Assembly (NCBI RefSeq): GCF_041262165.1
Contig: NZ_JBGCBY010000020.1
Span: forward strand, 62,001 to 126,000
DNA from: Streptacidiphilus sp041262165
GTDB lineage: Bacteria; Actinomycetota; Actinomycetes; Streptomycetales; Streptomycetaceae
Length of the DNA stretch: 64,000 bases
Direction: 5' to 3'
The notes beneath the pieces are model-generated. The model was not told where the DNA came from and did not search any database. It saw nothing but the letters and a program-made list of their open reading frames with translations. The position numbers and the translations under genes were made by a program. Below, in pieces: positions 25,777-34,904 of this stretch (positions are counted from its first letter, which is position 1; the number at the start of each line of letters is the position of its first letter).

Positions 25777-26361
25777 TTATCGGCGGGTGTAGCGGGCGAT
25801 GATCACGCCCTTGGGGGTGGTGACGGAGTCGGTGAGCTCGAACTCGGTCAGCGGCGCGGGGCCCTCGAACAGGCGCGTGCCGCTGCCGAGGGTCAGCGGG
25901 TGGATCAGCAGCTGGTAGTGGTCGATCAGGCCGGCGGCGTGCAGGGCGTGGATCAGCGAGGCGCTACCGATGATCGACAGGTCGTTGCCGGGGGTGGCCT
26001 TGAGGTCGGCCACCGTCTCGGCGGCCTCCCCGCGCAGCAGGATCGAGTTCTGCCAGGCGTCGGCGTCCTTGAGGGTCCTGGACACGACGTACTTCGTGGC
26101 CGCGTTCATGTGCGTGGTGAACGGGTTGCCGTCGGTCGCGCCCGCCCACGCGCCGATGAAGTCCTGCCAGGTCCGCTGGCCGAAGAGCATGTCGCTGGGC
26201 TTAGACATGCTCTTGCCCATCTCCTGGCCCATGACCTGGTCGTTGTACTGCCCGCCCCAGCCTCCGTGGGTGAATCCGCCGCGGGTGTCCTCGTCCGGGC
26301 GGCCAAGGCCCTGGACAACTCCATCGAGGGTGACCGACATCGTCGCCGTGATCGACCGCAT
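25777..26361 (-). CDS. Dihydrofolate-reductase-like (RibD C-terminal) protein
   Basis: A 194-residue NADPH-binding protein of the RibD C-terminal/DHFR-like family. It shows TATMSVTLDGVVQGLGRPDE, MLFGQRTWQDF, ATKYVVSRTLKDADAWQNS and a Gly-rich IIGSASLIHALHAAGLIDHY. ATG 26361 has an excellent GGAAGGAG. It ends 11 nt before the YCII gene and is probably in the same operon. Members are commonly found with YCII/sigma genes; the substrate is unknown. A second member is at 59237-59872. Confidence 0.9.
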   Translation of the reverse strand: MRSITATMSVTLDGVVQGLGRPDEDTRGGFTHGGWGGQYNDQVMGQEMGKSMSKPSDMLFGQRTWQDFIGAWAGATDGNPFTTHMNAATKYVVSRTLKDADAWQNSILLRGEAAETVADLKATPGNDLSIIGSASLIHALHAAGLIDHYQLLIHPLTLGSGTRLFEGPAPLTEFELTDSVTTPKGVIIARYTRR

Positions 26362-26465
26362 GAACTGCTCCTTCCATATGCGGACCGCTCTTCCGCGGCC
26401 CGGCTCACCCTCTACACGAACAGCCCCCGGTGAAATCGACAATTGCCATCCCTGATCGTGCGTGG

Positions 26466-26490
26466 GTATCCCGGCTTCAGGCCGGGGAGG
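26466..26490. other. IS605/TnpB-end-like hairpin
   Basis: CCCGGC (26470-26475) and GCCGGG (26481-26486) flank TTCAG, followed by GAGGG. The arrangement is like the right end of IS605/IS1341-type TnpB elements, where a CCCGGCTTCAGGCCGGGG-type hairpin is common. A similar but weaker string (TACCCGCGTCAGGCCGGGG) occurs at 36013-36031. No TnpB gene is adjacent, so this would be a solo remnant. Confidence 0.35.
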
Positions 26491-26647
26491 GAAACGCATC
26501 CTTGGCCCGGAGGTGCGGAGCGCCGTAGGTCTCTACGCCTGCGTGGTGGCGGTCAGAACGCTGCCTGACCGGCATCGAAGCGTGGTACGCGCAGGGAGAT
26601 CAGGATTCTCTCGGCTCACCACAGCGCCAGGGACTACGGTCGCGAGC

Positions 26648-27310
26648 ATGCTCGAACACGATGCCCTCAGTGCCACCCGCGAGGCCTACGACACTGCTGC
26701 CCCCATGTATGCGCAGCAGTTCCGCGACGCGCTGCATGACAGACCCTTGGACCGCGCGATCTTGAGTGCCTTCGCCGAGGTCGTAGGTGCGAGTGGGGAC
26801 GGTCGGGTCGCGGATCTGGGGTGCGGGCCCGGCTATATCACTGCCTACCTGGACGAGTTGGGACTGGCGGCCTTTGGCGTTGACACCTCTTCTGCGATGA
26901 TCGAGTTGGCTCGACAGGCCTATCCGGGCCTGCGGTTCGACGTGGGTTCGATGGCCGCGTTGAATATCGCTGACGGCGTACTGGGCGGCGTACTGTCACG
27001 TTGGTCCATCATCCACACTCCGCCGCAAGAACTCCCGGTCATCTTGGCGGAGTTCCACCGCGTGCTGGCACCTGGCGGCCACCTTCTGGTCGGCTTTTCG
27101 GCCAGCGATGATCCGTCTCACCCGACGCAGGTCTTCGATCACACAGTCGCCCTGGCCTACCGGTGGTCGCCGGATCACCTCGCCGCGATGCTGCGCGAGG
27201 CCGGGTTGGCCGAGGTGGCCCGGATGGTTCGCGAGCCTCAGCCCACCGACCGACGGCAGTTCCAGGAGATTCACCTGCTCGCCCGCAAAGCCGAGGCAGG
27301 GGCTGCCTGA
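26648..27310 (+). CDS. Class I SAM-dependent methyltransferase
   Basis: A 220-residue methyltransferase. SAM-binding motif I is VADLGCGPGYITAYL (about residue 56), followed by FGVDTSSAMIELARQ, then VLGGVLSRWSIIHTPPQELP and the post-motif FHRVLAPGGHLLVGF. No specific acceptor can be inferred. ATG 26648 is chosen (ALEHD-type start MLEHDALSATREAYD); upstream frames are not conserved-looking. It stands alone. Confidence 0.9.
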   Translation: MLEHDALSATREAYDTAAPMYAQQFRDALHDRPLDRAILSAFAEVVGASGDGRVADLGCGPGYITAYLDELGLAAFGVDTSSAMIELARQAYPGLRFDVGSMAALNIADGVLGGVLSRWSIIHTPPQELPVILAEFHRVLAPGGHLLVGFSASDDPSHPTQVFDHTVALAYRWSPDHLAAMLREAGLAEVARMVREPQPTDRRQFQEIHLLARKAEAGAA

Positions 27311-27523
27311 CCGAACGCATAGCCGCACCCCCCGGCGGGGAACCGTCAGGCTCCAGGCGTCGACTCACGATCAGGACGCACCGCCCATTCGGGCGCCGAT
27401 CTGTTCGAACAACGGGACTCCGAGTGTCACGCGATCCTACAGATCAACACCCCTCCACGAACTTCTGCGGAGCAGCACCAGGGACACCAGCCGGCCGCGA
27501 GGCGGCAACATCACCCGCGACCA

Positions 27524-28036
27524 CTAGAGGCTGTCTGGCGGGGGGAGCGATCCATGTGCGAGGAGGTTCGCATACACGCCTTCCAGTGCGGTGCTGAGTG
27601 GGTCCAGCAGTTCGCGGGGAATTCCACCGAAGAACAGCCGCTTGATCAGTTCGACATGACCGGGGGCGGCTTGTTCAAGGGTGACGCGGCCTTCGGCGCT
27701 CAGGCGGACTTCGGTGGCGCGCCGGTCGGAGTCGGCGGTCGCAAGTTCGACCAGTCCTCGGCTCGCCATCCGCTTTGCGTGGTGGGACAGCCGGCTTCTC
27801 TCCCAGCCGATCTGGGCGGCGAGGGCGGTGACGGTCATGCTCGCAGATTCGCTTGCGCCGAGCGCGGTGAGCACGTCCCAGTCGGCGAGGGACATGCGGC
27901 TGTCGGCCTGTAGTTGTCGGTTCATCTCATAGACCAGCCGTAGCTGGACCTTGATGTAGGCCAGCCACGCCCGTTGTTGCTCCTCGTCGAGCCATCCTGT
28001 GAGGGGCTCGGGTGCGGGCCGCTTGCGGGGCATCAC
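27524..28036 (-). CDS. MarR-family transcriptional regulator
   Basis: A 170-residue winged-helix regulator (MSLADWDVLTALGAS, SMTVTALAAQIGWERSRLSHHAKRM..., ELATADSDRRATEVRLS). The start is GTG 28036, or ATG 28033 directly after it, behind GAGGAAGG. It is divergent from an SDR and a quinone oxidoreductase. A 10-bp palindrome in the shared spacer is the likely operator, so it probably represses this detoxification pair and itself. Confidence 0.93.
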   Translation of the reverse strand: MMPRKRPAPEPLTGWLDEEQQRAWLAYIKVQLRLVYEMNRQLQADSRMSLADWDVLTALGASESASMTVTALAAQIGWERSRLSHHAKRMASRGLVELATADSDRRATEVRLSAEGRVTLEQAAPGHVELIKRLFFGGIPRELLDPLSTALEGVYANLLAHGSLPPPDSL

Positions 28037-28137
28037 GTGGCAGGCCTTCCTCGGTCCAGCCGTCCTCGGCTCGTCTGCTCATTCTCACACCCTCGGCGTG
28101 CCACCAGGAATATTGCGACCCATCCCAGGCTTATGCT

Positions 28138-28147
28138 TGACATGTCA
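28138..28147. promoter_or_regulatory. Probable MarR operator
   Basis: TGACATGTCA, a perfect 10-bp palindrome 25 nt upstream of the SDR start and about 100 nt from the MarR start. It sits within the divergent promoter region, where MarR proteins usually bind. Confidence 0.5.
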
Positions 28148-28171
28148 CGTAATCTACAGGGGAGGACAACG

Positions 28172-28921
28172 ATGAACCAGCTTGAAGGCAAGACGGCCCT
28201 CGTGACCGGCGGCACGTCCGGGATCGGGCTCGCGACGGCCCAGCGCTTCGCCGAGGAGGGCGCCCACGTGTTCGTCACCGGCCGCCGCCAAGCCGAGCTC
28301 GATCAGGCGGTCACTTCGATCGGTCGCGGCGCGGTCGGCGTCCGCGGCGACGTGTCCGACCTGACCGATCTCGACGCCATCTACGCGGAGATCGCTCAAC
28401 GCGGCCGCGGCTTGGATGTCCTGTTCGCCAATGCCGGTGGTGGGTCGTTGGCGACGCTGGAGGAATTGGACGCCGCGCACTTCGACCAGACCTTCGCCAT
28501 CAATGTCCGGGGCACGGTGTTCACCGTGCAAAAGGCTCTGCCACTGCTGAACGAGGGCGCCTCGGTCATCCTGTCCGGCTCGACTGCCGCCACCAGCGGC
28601 ACTGCCGCCTTCGGCGTCTACGCCGCGACTAAGGCCGCCATCCGATCGTTCGGACGGACGTGGGCGGTGGAGCTGGCCGGCCGAAGCGTACGGGTCAACG
28701 TGATCGTGCCCGGCCCAACCGAGACCGCCGGCTTGCGCGACCTGGCCGGCGACGAAGCCCAGGCCGACGGACTCATCGCTCAACTGGGCAGCGGAGTGCC
28801 GATGGGACGAGTCGCCCGCCCCGACGAGATCGCCAACGCCGTGTTGTTTCTGGCCTCCGACCAGAGCAGCTTCGTCACCGGCAGCGAGCTCTTCGCCGAC
28901 GGCGGCGAAGAACAGCAGTAG
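28172..28921 (+). CDS. SDR-family oxidoreductase
   Basis: A 249-residue classical short-chain dehydrogenase: cofactor motif TALVTGGTSGIGLA, NAG in LFANAGGGSLAT, catalytic Ser in VILSGSTAATSG and the Tyr-x3-Lys in GVYAATKAAIRSF, with NVIVPGPTETAG after it. ATG 28172 has GGGGAGGA upstream. It is followed by a quinone-oxidoreductase gene after 76 nt, which has its own ribosome site. Probably an NADPH-dependent carbonyl reductase induced through the divergent MarR. Confidence 0.94.
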   Translation: MNQLEGKTALVTGGTSGIGLATAQRFAEEGAHVFVTGRRQAELDQAVTSIGRGAVGVRGDVSDLTDLDAIYAEIAQRGRGLDVLFANAGGGSLATLEELDAAHFDQTFAINVRGTVFTVQKALPLLNEGASVILSGSTAATSGTAAFGVYAATKAAIRSFGRTWAVELAGRSVRVNVIVPGPTETAGLRDLAGDEAQADGLIAQLGSGVPMGRVARPDEIANAVLFLASDQSSFVTGSELFADGGEEQQ

Positions 28922-28997
28922 TCGCAGGCGCGGGCACCCGCGCGCGCTCCGTACCACTCCTACGCAGTTCTGACACGACCTTCAGAAGGAGGACCTC

Positions 28998-29909
28998 ATG
29001 TCAAAGGCTGTCCTGCTCACCGATTTCGGACCCCCCGGGGTACTCAAGCTCGGCGACGTCAATATCGGCGACCCGGGCCCGACCCAAATCCGCCTGGCGA
29101 TTCGCTTCGCCGGTGTCGGGCCCACGGATCTGGCAATCAGATCCGGGCACCTGCGCAATGTCTTCCCCGCGTCTGCGGGCGCCGTGCTCGGCTTCGAGGC
29201 CGCAGGGGTGGTCGATGCCGTCGGAAGCGCGGTCACCGATGTCTCCACCGGTGACGAGATCGCGGTCTTCCTGCCCGGGCTCGGTGGCTATGCCGAACTC
29301 GTGCTGGCCGACTACTGGGTGCGCAAGCCGCCATCGGTCGACTGGGACGCCGCAGCGGCATTGCCGGCTTCTGGTGAGGCCGCGGTGCGTGTGCTCAATC
29401 AGCTGCGAGTTGCACCGGGCGAGACCCTGCTGATGCTTGGCGGCACAGGTTCAGTTGGCACCATCGCCACCCAGCTCGCCGTCGCGCGCGGCGTCCGAGT
29501 CGTCGCTGCGGTCCGACCCGATGATTTCGGCGTCGCCGAGAACCTCGGTGCGATCCCAGTAGAGTACGGCGAGCACCTGGCCGACGCAGTGCGCTCGGCC
29601 GTCGGACGAGTCGACGCGGTGATGGACGCAGCGCGCGCCAGCGATCTGGAAACGGCGGCTGAACTTGCCGGCGGTCCCCAACGCGTCATCACGCTCACCA
29701 ATCCGAGTGCCGAGCAGCTCGGCGCCACCCTCTCCGGACCGATCCCGGCTGAGATCCCGGCGGCGCTGACCGAAGCGATGAAACAACTGGCTGACGGCAA
29801 TCTGATACTGCGCGACCGAATCGTCAGACCGCTCGCGGACGCCGCAGACGTTCACGCGCAGCTGCAGGCCGGGACCCTCCGCAGCAAAGCCCTGCTCGTG
29901 GTCCCGTGA
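28998..29909 (+). CDS. Quinone oxidoreductase-like MDR-family protein
   Basis: A 303-residue member of the zeta-crystallin/quinone reductase branch of the medium-chain dehydrogenases. It lacks zinc-binding residues, has GVGPTDLAIRSGH, FPASAGAVLGFEAAGVVDAV, the nucleotide motif MLGGTGSVGTIATQLAVARG, and a C-terminal RSKALLVVP. An AAGGAGGACCTC ribosome site precedes ATG 28998. Likely reduces quinones or enones with NADPH, together with the upstream SDR. Confidence 0.93.
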   Translation: MSKAVLLTDFGPPGVLKLGDVNIGDPGPTQIRLAIRFAGVGPTDLAIRSGHLRNVFPASAGAVLGFEAAGVVDAVGSAVTDVSTGDEIAVFLPGLGGYAELVLADYWVRKPPSVDWDAAAALPASGEAAVRVLNQLRVAPGETLLMLGGTGSVGTIATQLAVARGVRVVAAVRPDDFGVAENLGAIPVEYGEHLADAVRSAVGRVDAVMDAARASDLETAAELAGGPQRVITLTNPSAEQLGATLSGPIPAEIPAALTEAMKQLADGNLILRDRIVRPLADAADVHAQLQAGTLRSKALLVVP

Positions 29910-30138
29910 CCGCTGGCCCCCTCGTCGCTGCCATCGCCACACGGTTGGCGATCAGCCCCCACTGCGCCCGCGCCAAGGTCGACGCGGGCACAGTCTCAAA
30001 GCCGATTCACTCCGACACGTCCGTGCCCTAGACGCCGGGAACGCGACAAGCTCAGCTGAGACAACGGGCGTTGCCCCTGATGTGAGGACGCCGGAGACAC
30101 TGGATCTTGGTGTTCAGGAGAACGGAGTCCCTGTGGGG

Positions 30139-30408
30139 ATGAGGGACTACCCGGCGCAGTGCAAGGCTGACGCGGTCGCGTTGTACCACTCGCGTCCAGG
30201 TGTCTCGGTGGCCTCGGTGGCCACTGATCTGGGGGTGAGCACCGAGACGCTGCGGAGTTGGATGCGCGCGCCGCGCCCGGTTGCCGCGCGCCCGGTCCCG
30301 GCTGGACCGGCATCGGTCGAGACGCCTGTGGAGGAGGAGAACCGGGAGCTTCGCCGGCAGGTCGCCGAGCTGAAGCAGGAACGCGAGATCCTGCGCCGGT
30401 CGCGGTGA
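30139..30408 (+). mobile_element. IS3-family transposase OrfA, solitary
   Basis: An 89-codon OrfA with the HTH_Tnp_1 pattern (YPAQCKADAVALYHSRPGVS, VATDLGVSTETLRSWMRA) and a C-terminal leucine-zipper-like helix (EEENRELRRQVAELKQ, EREILRRS). The OrfB integrase that should follow by frameshifting is absent; instead a reversed fragment of another transposase begins at once. The element is therefore incapable of moving on its own. Confidence 0.85.
30196..30237. repeat. 42-nt inverted repeat, partner at 32870-32911
   Basis: This part of OrfA is repeated in inverted orientation at 32870-32911 with only two mismatches in 42 nt. The pair brackets the TMEM175 and proline iminopeptidase genes. It could reflect two copies of the same IS that have largely been lost. 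Confidence 0.8.
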
Positions 30409-30409
30409 C

Positions 30410-30561
30410 GCTTGCTCAGGAGCCTGAACAGGGCCGCGATCACCGCACGGTCCCCGTGGCTGAAGACGGGTTTGGGGCTGCTGCGCTGCAGGCTGGCCAG
30501 CTGGTGCCGTTGCACCACTGTCTCGACAGCGGTAGGCGAGACGGAACGTCACGATCCCCAA
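30410..30561 (-). pseudogene. Transposase/integrase N-terminal fragment
   Basis: On the minus strand, VTFRLAYR near 30560 and, in another frame, VQRHQLASLQRSSPKP followed by FSHGDRAVIAALFRLLSKR match the beginning of integrase-type transposases common in actinomycetes (LVLRHQLAVLxR...DRALLAAL pattern). It is broken by a frameshift and abuts the OrfA gene tail to tail. Confidence 0.6.
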
Positions 30562-31069
30562 GCGTGCGGAACCGGGCTTGCGTACGCCCTCGACGTGAGT
30601 ACACCGTGACCCTGAAGCTGCAGCTCAGTGCAGGTGACGGGGTTATCGGCACCCAGGCCGGATTGAAGAGCCAGGACACCTGCGAGGAGGACGTCGGGAC
30701 CATCCCGCGCCCCCACCGCCACCTCGCCGACGATCTCGAGGCAGCGCTGCCATAGCACCCAGGGGTCCGTCAGCCACCGGCGGACAGCCTCGGCGGAACG
30801 CCGCTGCCCGCCCTCCTCGCCGAGCACCGCATCATCGGGTCGAGCGGAACGGATGACCCCCAGCGCGACACGGCCGCGCCAGCACGTGCTGCAGCTATCG
30901 CAACCCCAGCATCGTCAAGTCTCGCCTATGAGTTGATCACGTCGGGCAGAATACTAGCGGTATCGCGAAGCCTGACTGGCAGCCAGCGCGCCGTCTTCCG
31001 CAAGGAACCGCGGCGGCGGACACGACAGCAGGTGCAACTTCAATGCTGAAATCGGAGGAATGCGGCGAG
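30562..31069. other. Decayed stretch, no gene assigned
   Basis: A minus-strand frame at 30549-30827 contains RRWLTDPWVLWQRCLEIVGE, which looks coding but has no recognised family or start. The remainder up to the TMEM175 gene shows nothing I can support. Confidence 0.35.
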
Positions 31070-31726
31070 ATGGTTGAGACGTCTGCGTTACACACAGATG
31101 AGATGCACGACGAGTCCGACGAGGTCGAGCCGGCCAACCCGGAACGGCTGATCTACTTCTCGGACGCCGTGATCGCCATCGCCATCACACTGCTTGCGTT
31201 AGAGCTGCCGGTCCCGAGCGGCGATGTCCACGGCAACCGCGGCGTCCTGGACTTCATGCGCGAGCACCTGACGGAGTATGTGGCGTTCCTGATCAGCTTC
31301 ACGGCAGTTGCCATGCACTGGCTGTTCCATCAGCGTCTGTTCCGCTACGCGAAGGGGCTGACGGGTGGCGCGATCCGATGGAATCTGCTGTGGTTGCTCA
31401 TGATCGTCATCATGCCTTTCGCGACCAAGCTGCTGACCAGCCAGGCCGATGCGTTCCAGGTCCAGTTCATCCTGTATGCGACCATCCAGGCGCTGGCGGG
31501 TCTGTTCCTCTGGCGGTCCTTCTCCGCACTGCAGCGGTCCGGGCTGCTGCGGGCGCACACCCCGCCTTTGGTGATCACCAACACCCTGTCCTGGATCGCC
31601 GCAGTGATCCTGACGTTCGCCGCGTCGATACCCGTCGCGCTGGTTACTCACTCGGCCTCGCTGTGCTGGATGCTGCTCCCGGCGGTCCGGTTCGCCCTAC
31701 GCTTCGTCCGCCCGGGGCGCCGCTGA
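31070..31726 (+). CDS. TMEM175-family (DUF1211) integral membrane protein
   Basis: A 218-residue protein with six predicted membrane helices. The family signature is plain: RLIYFSDAVIAIAITLLALE, containing the FSD motif of prokaryotic TMEM175 potassium channels, followed by ELPVPSG. Members assemble into leak-type K+ channels in the membrane. ATG 31070 is preferred because GGAGG is 11 nt upstream; ATG 31043 is an in-frame alternative. No neighbour explains its physiological setting. Confidence 0.9.
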   Translation: MVETSALHTDEMHDESDEVEPANPERLIYFSDAVIAIAITLLALELPVPSGDVHGNRGVLDFMREHLTEYVAFLISFTAVAMHWLFHQRLFRYAKGLTGGAIRWNLLWLLMIVIMPFATKLLTSQADAFQVQFILYATIQALAGLFLWRSFSALQRSGLLRAHTPPLVITNTLSWIAAVILTFAASIPVALVTHSASLCWMLLPAVRFALRFVRPGRR

Positions 31727-31893
31727 CTCGTCCGCGCGGGCACCGCAACCAGGTGCGGGAGGCCGGTCACGTCCGCTTGTGTGGTGTGAGAGATCGTCGG
31801 CCAGGTGAAGCCCTCCCGCGGTCCCGGCCCCCGTCACGAGCACCGGCCGAATACTGCGCCAGGTTCAAGACACCGAATCTGTAGGCTGCCCTG

Positions 31894-32856
31894 ATGACTG
31901 AGGACTATCGCTACCCGCCGATCGAACCCAGCACCTCCGGCATGCTCGACGTCGGTGACGGCAACGCGATCCACTGGCAGGAGTTCGGCAACCCCGCGGG
32001 CAAACCCGCCCTCGTCGTGCACGGCGGACCGGGTTCCGGCACCGGGAACTCCTGGCGGCGCAGTTTCGATCCAGATCGCTATCGGTGGTTCGGTGTCGAC
32101 CAGCGCGGCTGCGGGCTCTCCACGCCTCACGCATCGGATCCGACCACCGACATGTCGGTCAACACCACGCAGCACCTGATCGATGACATGGAGCGGATTC
32201 GTGAGCACCTCGGTGTCGAGAAGTGGCTGCTCATGGGTGGATCGTGGGCGTCGACGCTGATCCTTGCGTACGCGGAGCAGCATCCCGAGCGGGTCTCCGA
32301 GATCATCCTCATGGGGGTGACAATGACGCGGCGCTCGGAGATCAACTGGCTGGACTGGGGCGTTCGGCAGTACCTCCCGGCCGCGTTCGAGCGCTTCCAC
32401 GCCGTTGCTCCGGAGGCGACCAATGGCATCGAGATGGCCGCCGCCTTCAATCGGCTTATGGAGGATCCTGATTCCGAGGTGCGGGCCAAGGCTGCGGCCG
32501 ACTGGTGTGAGTGGGAGGACGCCGGCATCGCCCACGAGATCAACGGTGCGCCCGGCTCGTACAGCGCCAGGGTCGATGACGCCCGCCTGGCCTTCGTCCG
32601 CATCTGTACGCACTACTTCAGCAACGCCGGATTCCTGGAGGAGGGCGTGCTGCTACAGGAGGCAGGGAAGTTGGCCGGCATCCCCGGCGTCCTCATCCAC
32701 GGACGCCTCGACCTGGGCAGTCCGCTCCAGACCGCCTGGGACCTCGCCGAGGCGTGGCCGGATGCCGAGTTGGTCGTCGTCGATTCGGGCCACACCGGCA
32801 ATGATCAGATGCGCATCGAGATCCGTCGCGCCCTGGACCGCTTCGCCGCGCGCTGA
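31894..32856 (+). CDS. pip: Proline iminopeptidase
   Basis: A 320-residue alpha/beta hydrolase that releases N-terminal proline from peptides. Family features: HGGPGSG (oxyanion region), FGVDQRGCGLSTPH, nucleophile elbow MGGSWASTL, the Asp in IHGRLDLGSP and the terminal catalytic His in VDSGHTGND. The length is normal. ATG 31894 follows a poor ribosome site. It ends 14 nt before IS debris on the opposite strand. Confidence 0.94.
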   Translation: MTEDYRYPPIEPSTSGMLDVGDGNAIHWQEFGNPAGKPALVVHGGPGSGTGNSWRRSFDPDRYRWFGVDQRGCGLSTPHASDPTTDMSVNTTQHLIDDMERIREHLGVEKWLLMGGSWASTLILAYAEQHPERVSEIILMGVTMTRRSEINWLDWGVRQYLPAAFERFHAVAPEATNGIEMAAAFNRLMEDPDSEVRAKAAADWCEWEDAGIAHEINGAPGSYSARVDDARLAFVRICTHYFSNAGFLEEGVLLQEAGKLAGIPGVLIHGRLDLGSPLQTAWDLAEAWPDAELVVVDSGHTGNDQMRIEIRRALDRFAAR

Positions 32857-32869
32857 GTCGGCGTCGCTT

Positions 32870-33010
32870 CACCCCCAGGTCAGCGGCCACCGAGGCCACC
32901 GAGACACCTGGCGCACCAACGGCTCCAGGCCGCCGTACGCCACCAGCGTCGGGTCATCGAACGCGGACCCGACCGCCATGGCTTCGCAGACGTCAACCGG
33001 TGGATCCGGG
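32870..33010 (-). pseudogene. Junction of two transposase fragments
   Basis: On the minus strand the segment reads SAFDDPTLVAYGGLEPLVR, like the start of an IS1380-type transposase. It runs straight into QVSRWPRWPLTWG, which is an out-of-frame copy of the IS3 OrfA segment found at 30196-30237. It is thus the scar of one IS inserting into or recombining with another. Confidence 0.55.
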
Positions 33011-33011
33011 T

Positions 33012-34904
33012 TCAGTGGCGTCCGCGCCTGGGTGTCACCCGGGCGCAGGCTTCGCTTCGGTAGTAGGCGGAGCCCTCCGCGATCCGTGCGGTCACCAGAT
33101 CGCCTGCTTCGGCTTGGGAGATGGCCCAGGCAGCGTTGACTAGTCCGATGTGGCTGAAGGCCTGGGGGAAGTTGCCGAGGAGTTCGCCGCTGACCGGGTC
33201 GACTTCCTCGGCCAGCAGACCGACGTCGTTCATGGCTGCGGCGGCCCGCTCGAAGACGGAGCGGGCGGCGGCGGTGTCGCCCGTCATGGCCAGCGCCTGG
33301 GCCAGTGCGAATGTGCACAGCACGAATGTTCCTTCCGTGCCCGGTAGCCCGTCGTCGGCGACGTAGCGAAAGACGAGGCCGTCGGGGCCGGTGAGGCGTT
33401 CTCGGATCACCTCGATGGTGGCCCGCATGCGCGGCGCGAAGGCGGGGATGAAGCCCACCAGGGGCATGGCCAGGGCGGCGGCGTCGAGGGCGGTGGAGCC
33501 GAAGGCCTGGGTGTAGGCGCCTATGGTCTCGTTCCAGGCGTGTTGCTCAATCGCGGCGCGGATGTCCTTGCGTGCTTGGGTCCAGTGGGGGATGCGGTCG
33601 GTGGCGTTCAGGGGTTCGGCCAGTTTGAGGGCCCGGTCCAGTGCGACCCAGCACATGAGTTTGGAGTAGACGAAGTGCTGGGGTTCGCCGCGTACTTCCC
33701 AGATGCCCTGGTCGGGTTCCCTCCAGCGGATGGCCGCGGTGTCGGCCAGGCCGACGAGGAATCTCTTGGTGTCGGCGTCCAGGTCGTTGAGGTAGTCGCG
33801 TAGGCGGTTGGCGGCGGACAGCAGTTCGCCGTACACGTCGATCTGGCGTTGGTTCCAGGCGGCGTTGCCCACTCGGACGGGGCGGCTGCCGCGCCACCCG
33901 GACAGGTGGCCCAGTTCGCGTTCGGTCAGGTCTCGTTCTCCTCGGATGCCGAACATGATCTGCAGGTCGCGGTGGTGTTCGGGGTCGCCGGCTGCGGCCT
34001 GCGCCATCCAGGTGAAGAATGCCTGGGCCTCGTCTGGGCAGGCCGCTATCCACAGCGCGTCCAGGGTGAAGGACGCGTCGCGGACCCAGGCGTAGCGATA
34101 GTCCCAGTTGCGTACCCCTCCGATGGATTCCGGCAGGGAGGTGGTGGGGGCTGCCACGATCGCACCGGTGGGCCGGAAGGTCAGGGCTCGCAGGACGCGA
34201 CCGCTGTGGTGGACCAGGTCCTCCCACAGCCCCTCGTAGGCTTGGTGCAGTTCGGACCAGGACTGCCAGCTGCGAAGGGTTTCCCTCAGATGCCCCAGGA
34301 TCTGGGGTTGGGTCCACAGCCGCGGAGTCTGTCCGGCTGGAACGTGTTGGACTGCGAAGGCCGCTTGTTCTCCCGCCTGCAGCGTCAGGCAGGCGCGGGC
34401 GAGGTCGGTGATGTCGAAGCGCACGGGGGCGGACAAGCCCAGGGTGTCTGGTCCTCCGTGGCAGCGCAGGCCGCCTTCGATGGGGGTGAGCAGGGGTCTG
34501 ATCAGGCCGTACTCGGGCCGTGGGGCGAACTCGACGCGTACGTCGACTGTGCCGCGGGTGCATTCCACGACGCGTACCAGTAGGTGCGGTGCGTGCTTGC
34601 CCAGGTCGTGGCCATGCTGGTTGGGGCCGCTGGCAAGGGCGTCGGTCACGCTGATCGCACCGGTGTCGGTACGGAATTCGGTCCGAAGGACCATGGAGCG
34701 ATCCAGATATCTGCGGCTCGCGGTGTACGCGCCGGCGGGGTGGATCGACCAGTGGCCCGCCTCGCTGTCCAGCAGACGGGCAAACACCGCTCGCGCATCG
34801 AAATGCGGCATGCACAGCCAGTCGATCGATCCGTCACGGCTGACCAGGGCGGCGGTCTGGCAGTCGGACAGCAGCGCATAGTCGGAGATCGGCAGGTTGC
34901 TCAT
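33012..34904 (-). CDS. GH15 family glucan/trehalose hydrolase
   Basis: A 630-residue cytoplasmic protein (no signal peptide) of the GH15 group that includes actinobacterial trehalases and glucoamylase-like enzymes. Landmarks are ISDYALLSDCQTAALVSRDG and IDWLCMPHFDARAVFARLL at the start, GGVRNWDYRYAWVRDASF in the (alpha/alpha)6 barrel, the general acid in QGIWEVRGEPQHFVYSK, and the general base region LLAEEVDPVSGELLGNFPQA. In mycobacteria and Streptomyces close homologues hydrolyse trehalose. The ribosome site before ATG 34904 is weak. Confidence 0.93.
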   Translation of the reverse strand: MSNLPISDYALLSDCQTAALVSRDGSIDWLCMPHFDARAVFARLLDSEAGHWSIHPAGAYTASRRYLDRSMVLRTEFRTDTGAISVTDALASGPNQHGHDLGKHAPHLLVRVVECTRGTVDVRVEFAPRPEYGLIRPLLTPIEGGLRCHGGPDTLGLSAPVRFDITDLARACLTLQAGEQAAFAVQHVPAGQTPRLWTQPQILGHLRETLRSWQSWSELHQAYEGLWEDLVHHSGRVLRALTFRPTGAIVAAPTTSLPESIGGVRNWDYRYAWVRDASFTLDALWIAACPDEAQAFFTWMAQAAAGDPEHHRDLQIMFGIRGERDLTERELGHLSGWRGSRPVRVGNAAWNQRQIDVYGELLSAANRLRDYLNDLDADTKRFLVGLADTAAIRWREPDQGIWEVRGEPQHFVYSKLMCWVALDRALKLAEPLNATDRIPHWTQARKDIRAAIEQHAWNETIGAYTQAFGSTALDAAALAMPLVGFIPAFAPRMRATIEVIRERLTGPDGLVFRYVADDGLPGTEGTFVLCTFALAQALAMTGDTAAARSVFERAAAAMNDVGLLAEEVDPVSGELLGNFPQAFSHIGLVNAAWAISQAEAGDLVTARIAEGSAYYRSEACARVTPRRGRH

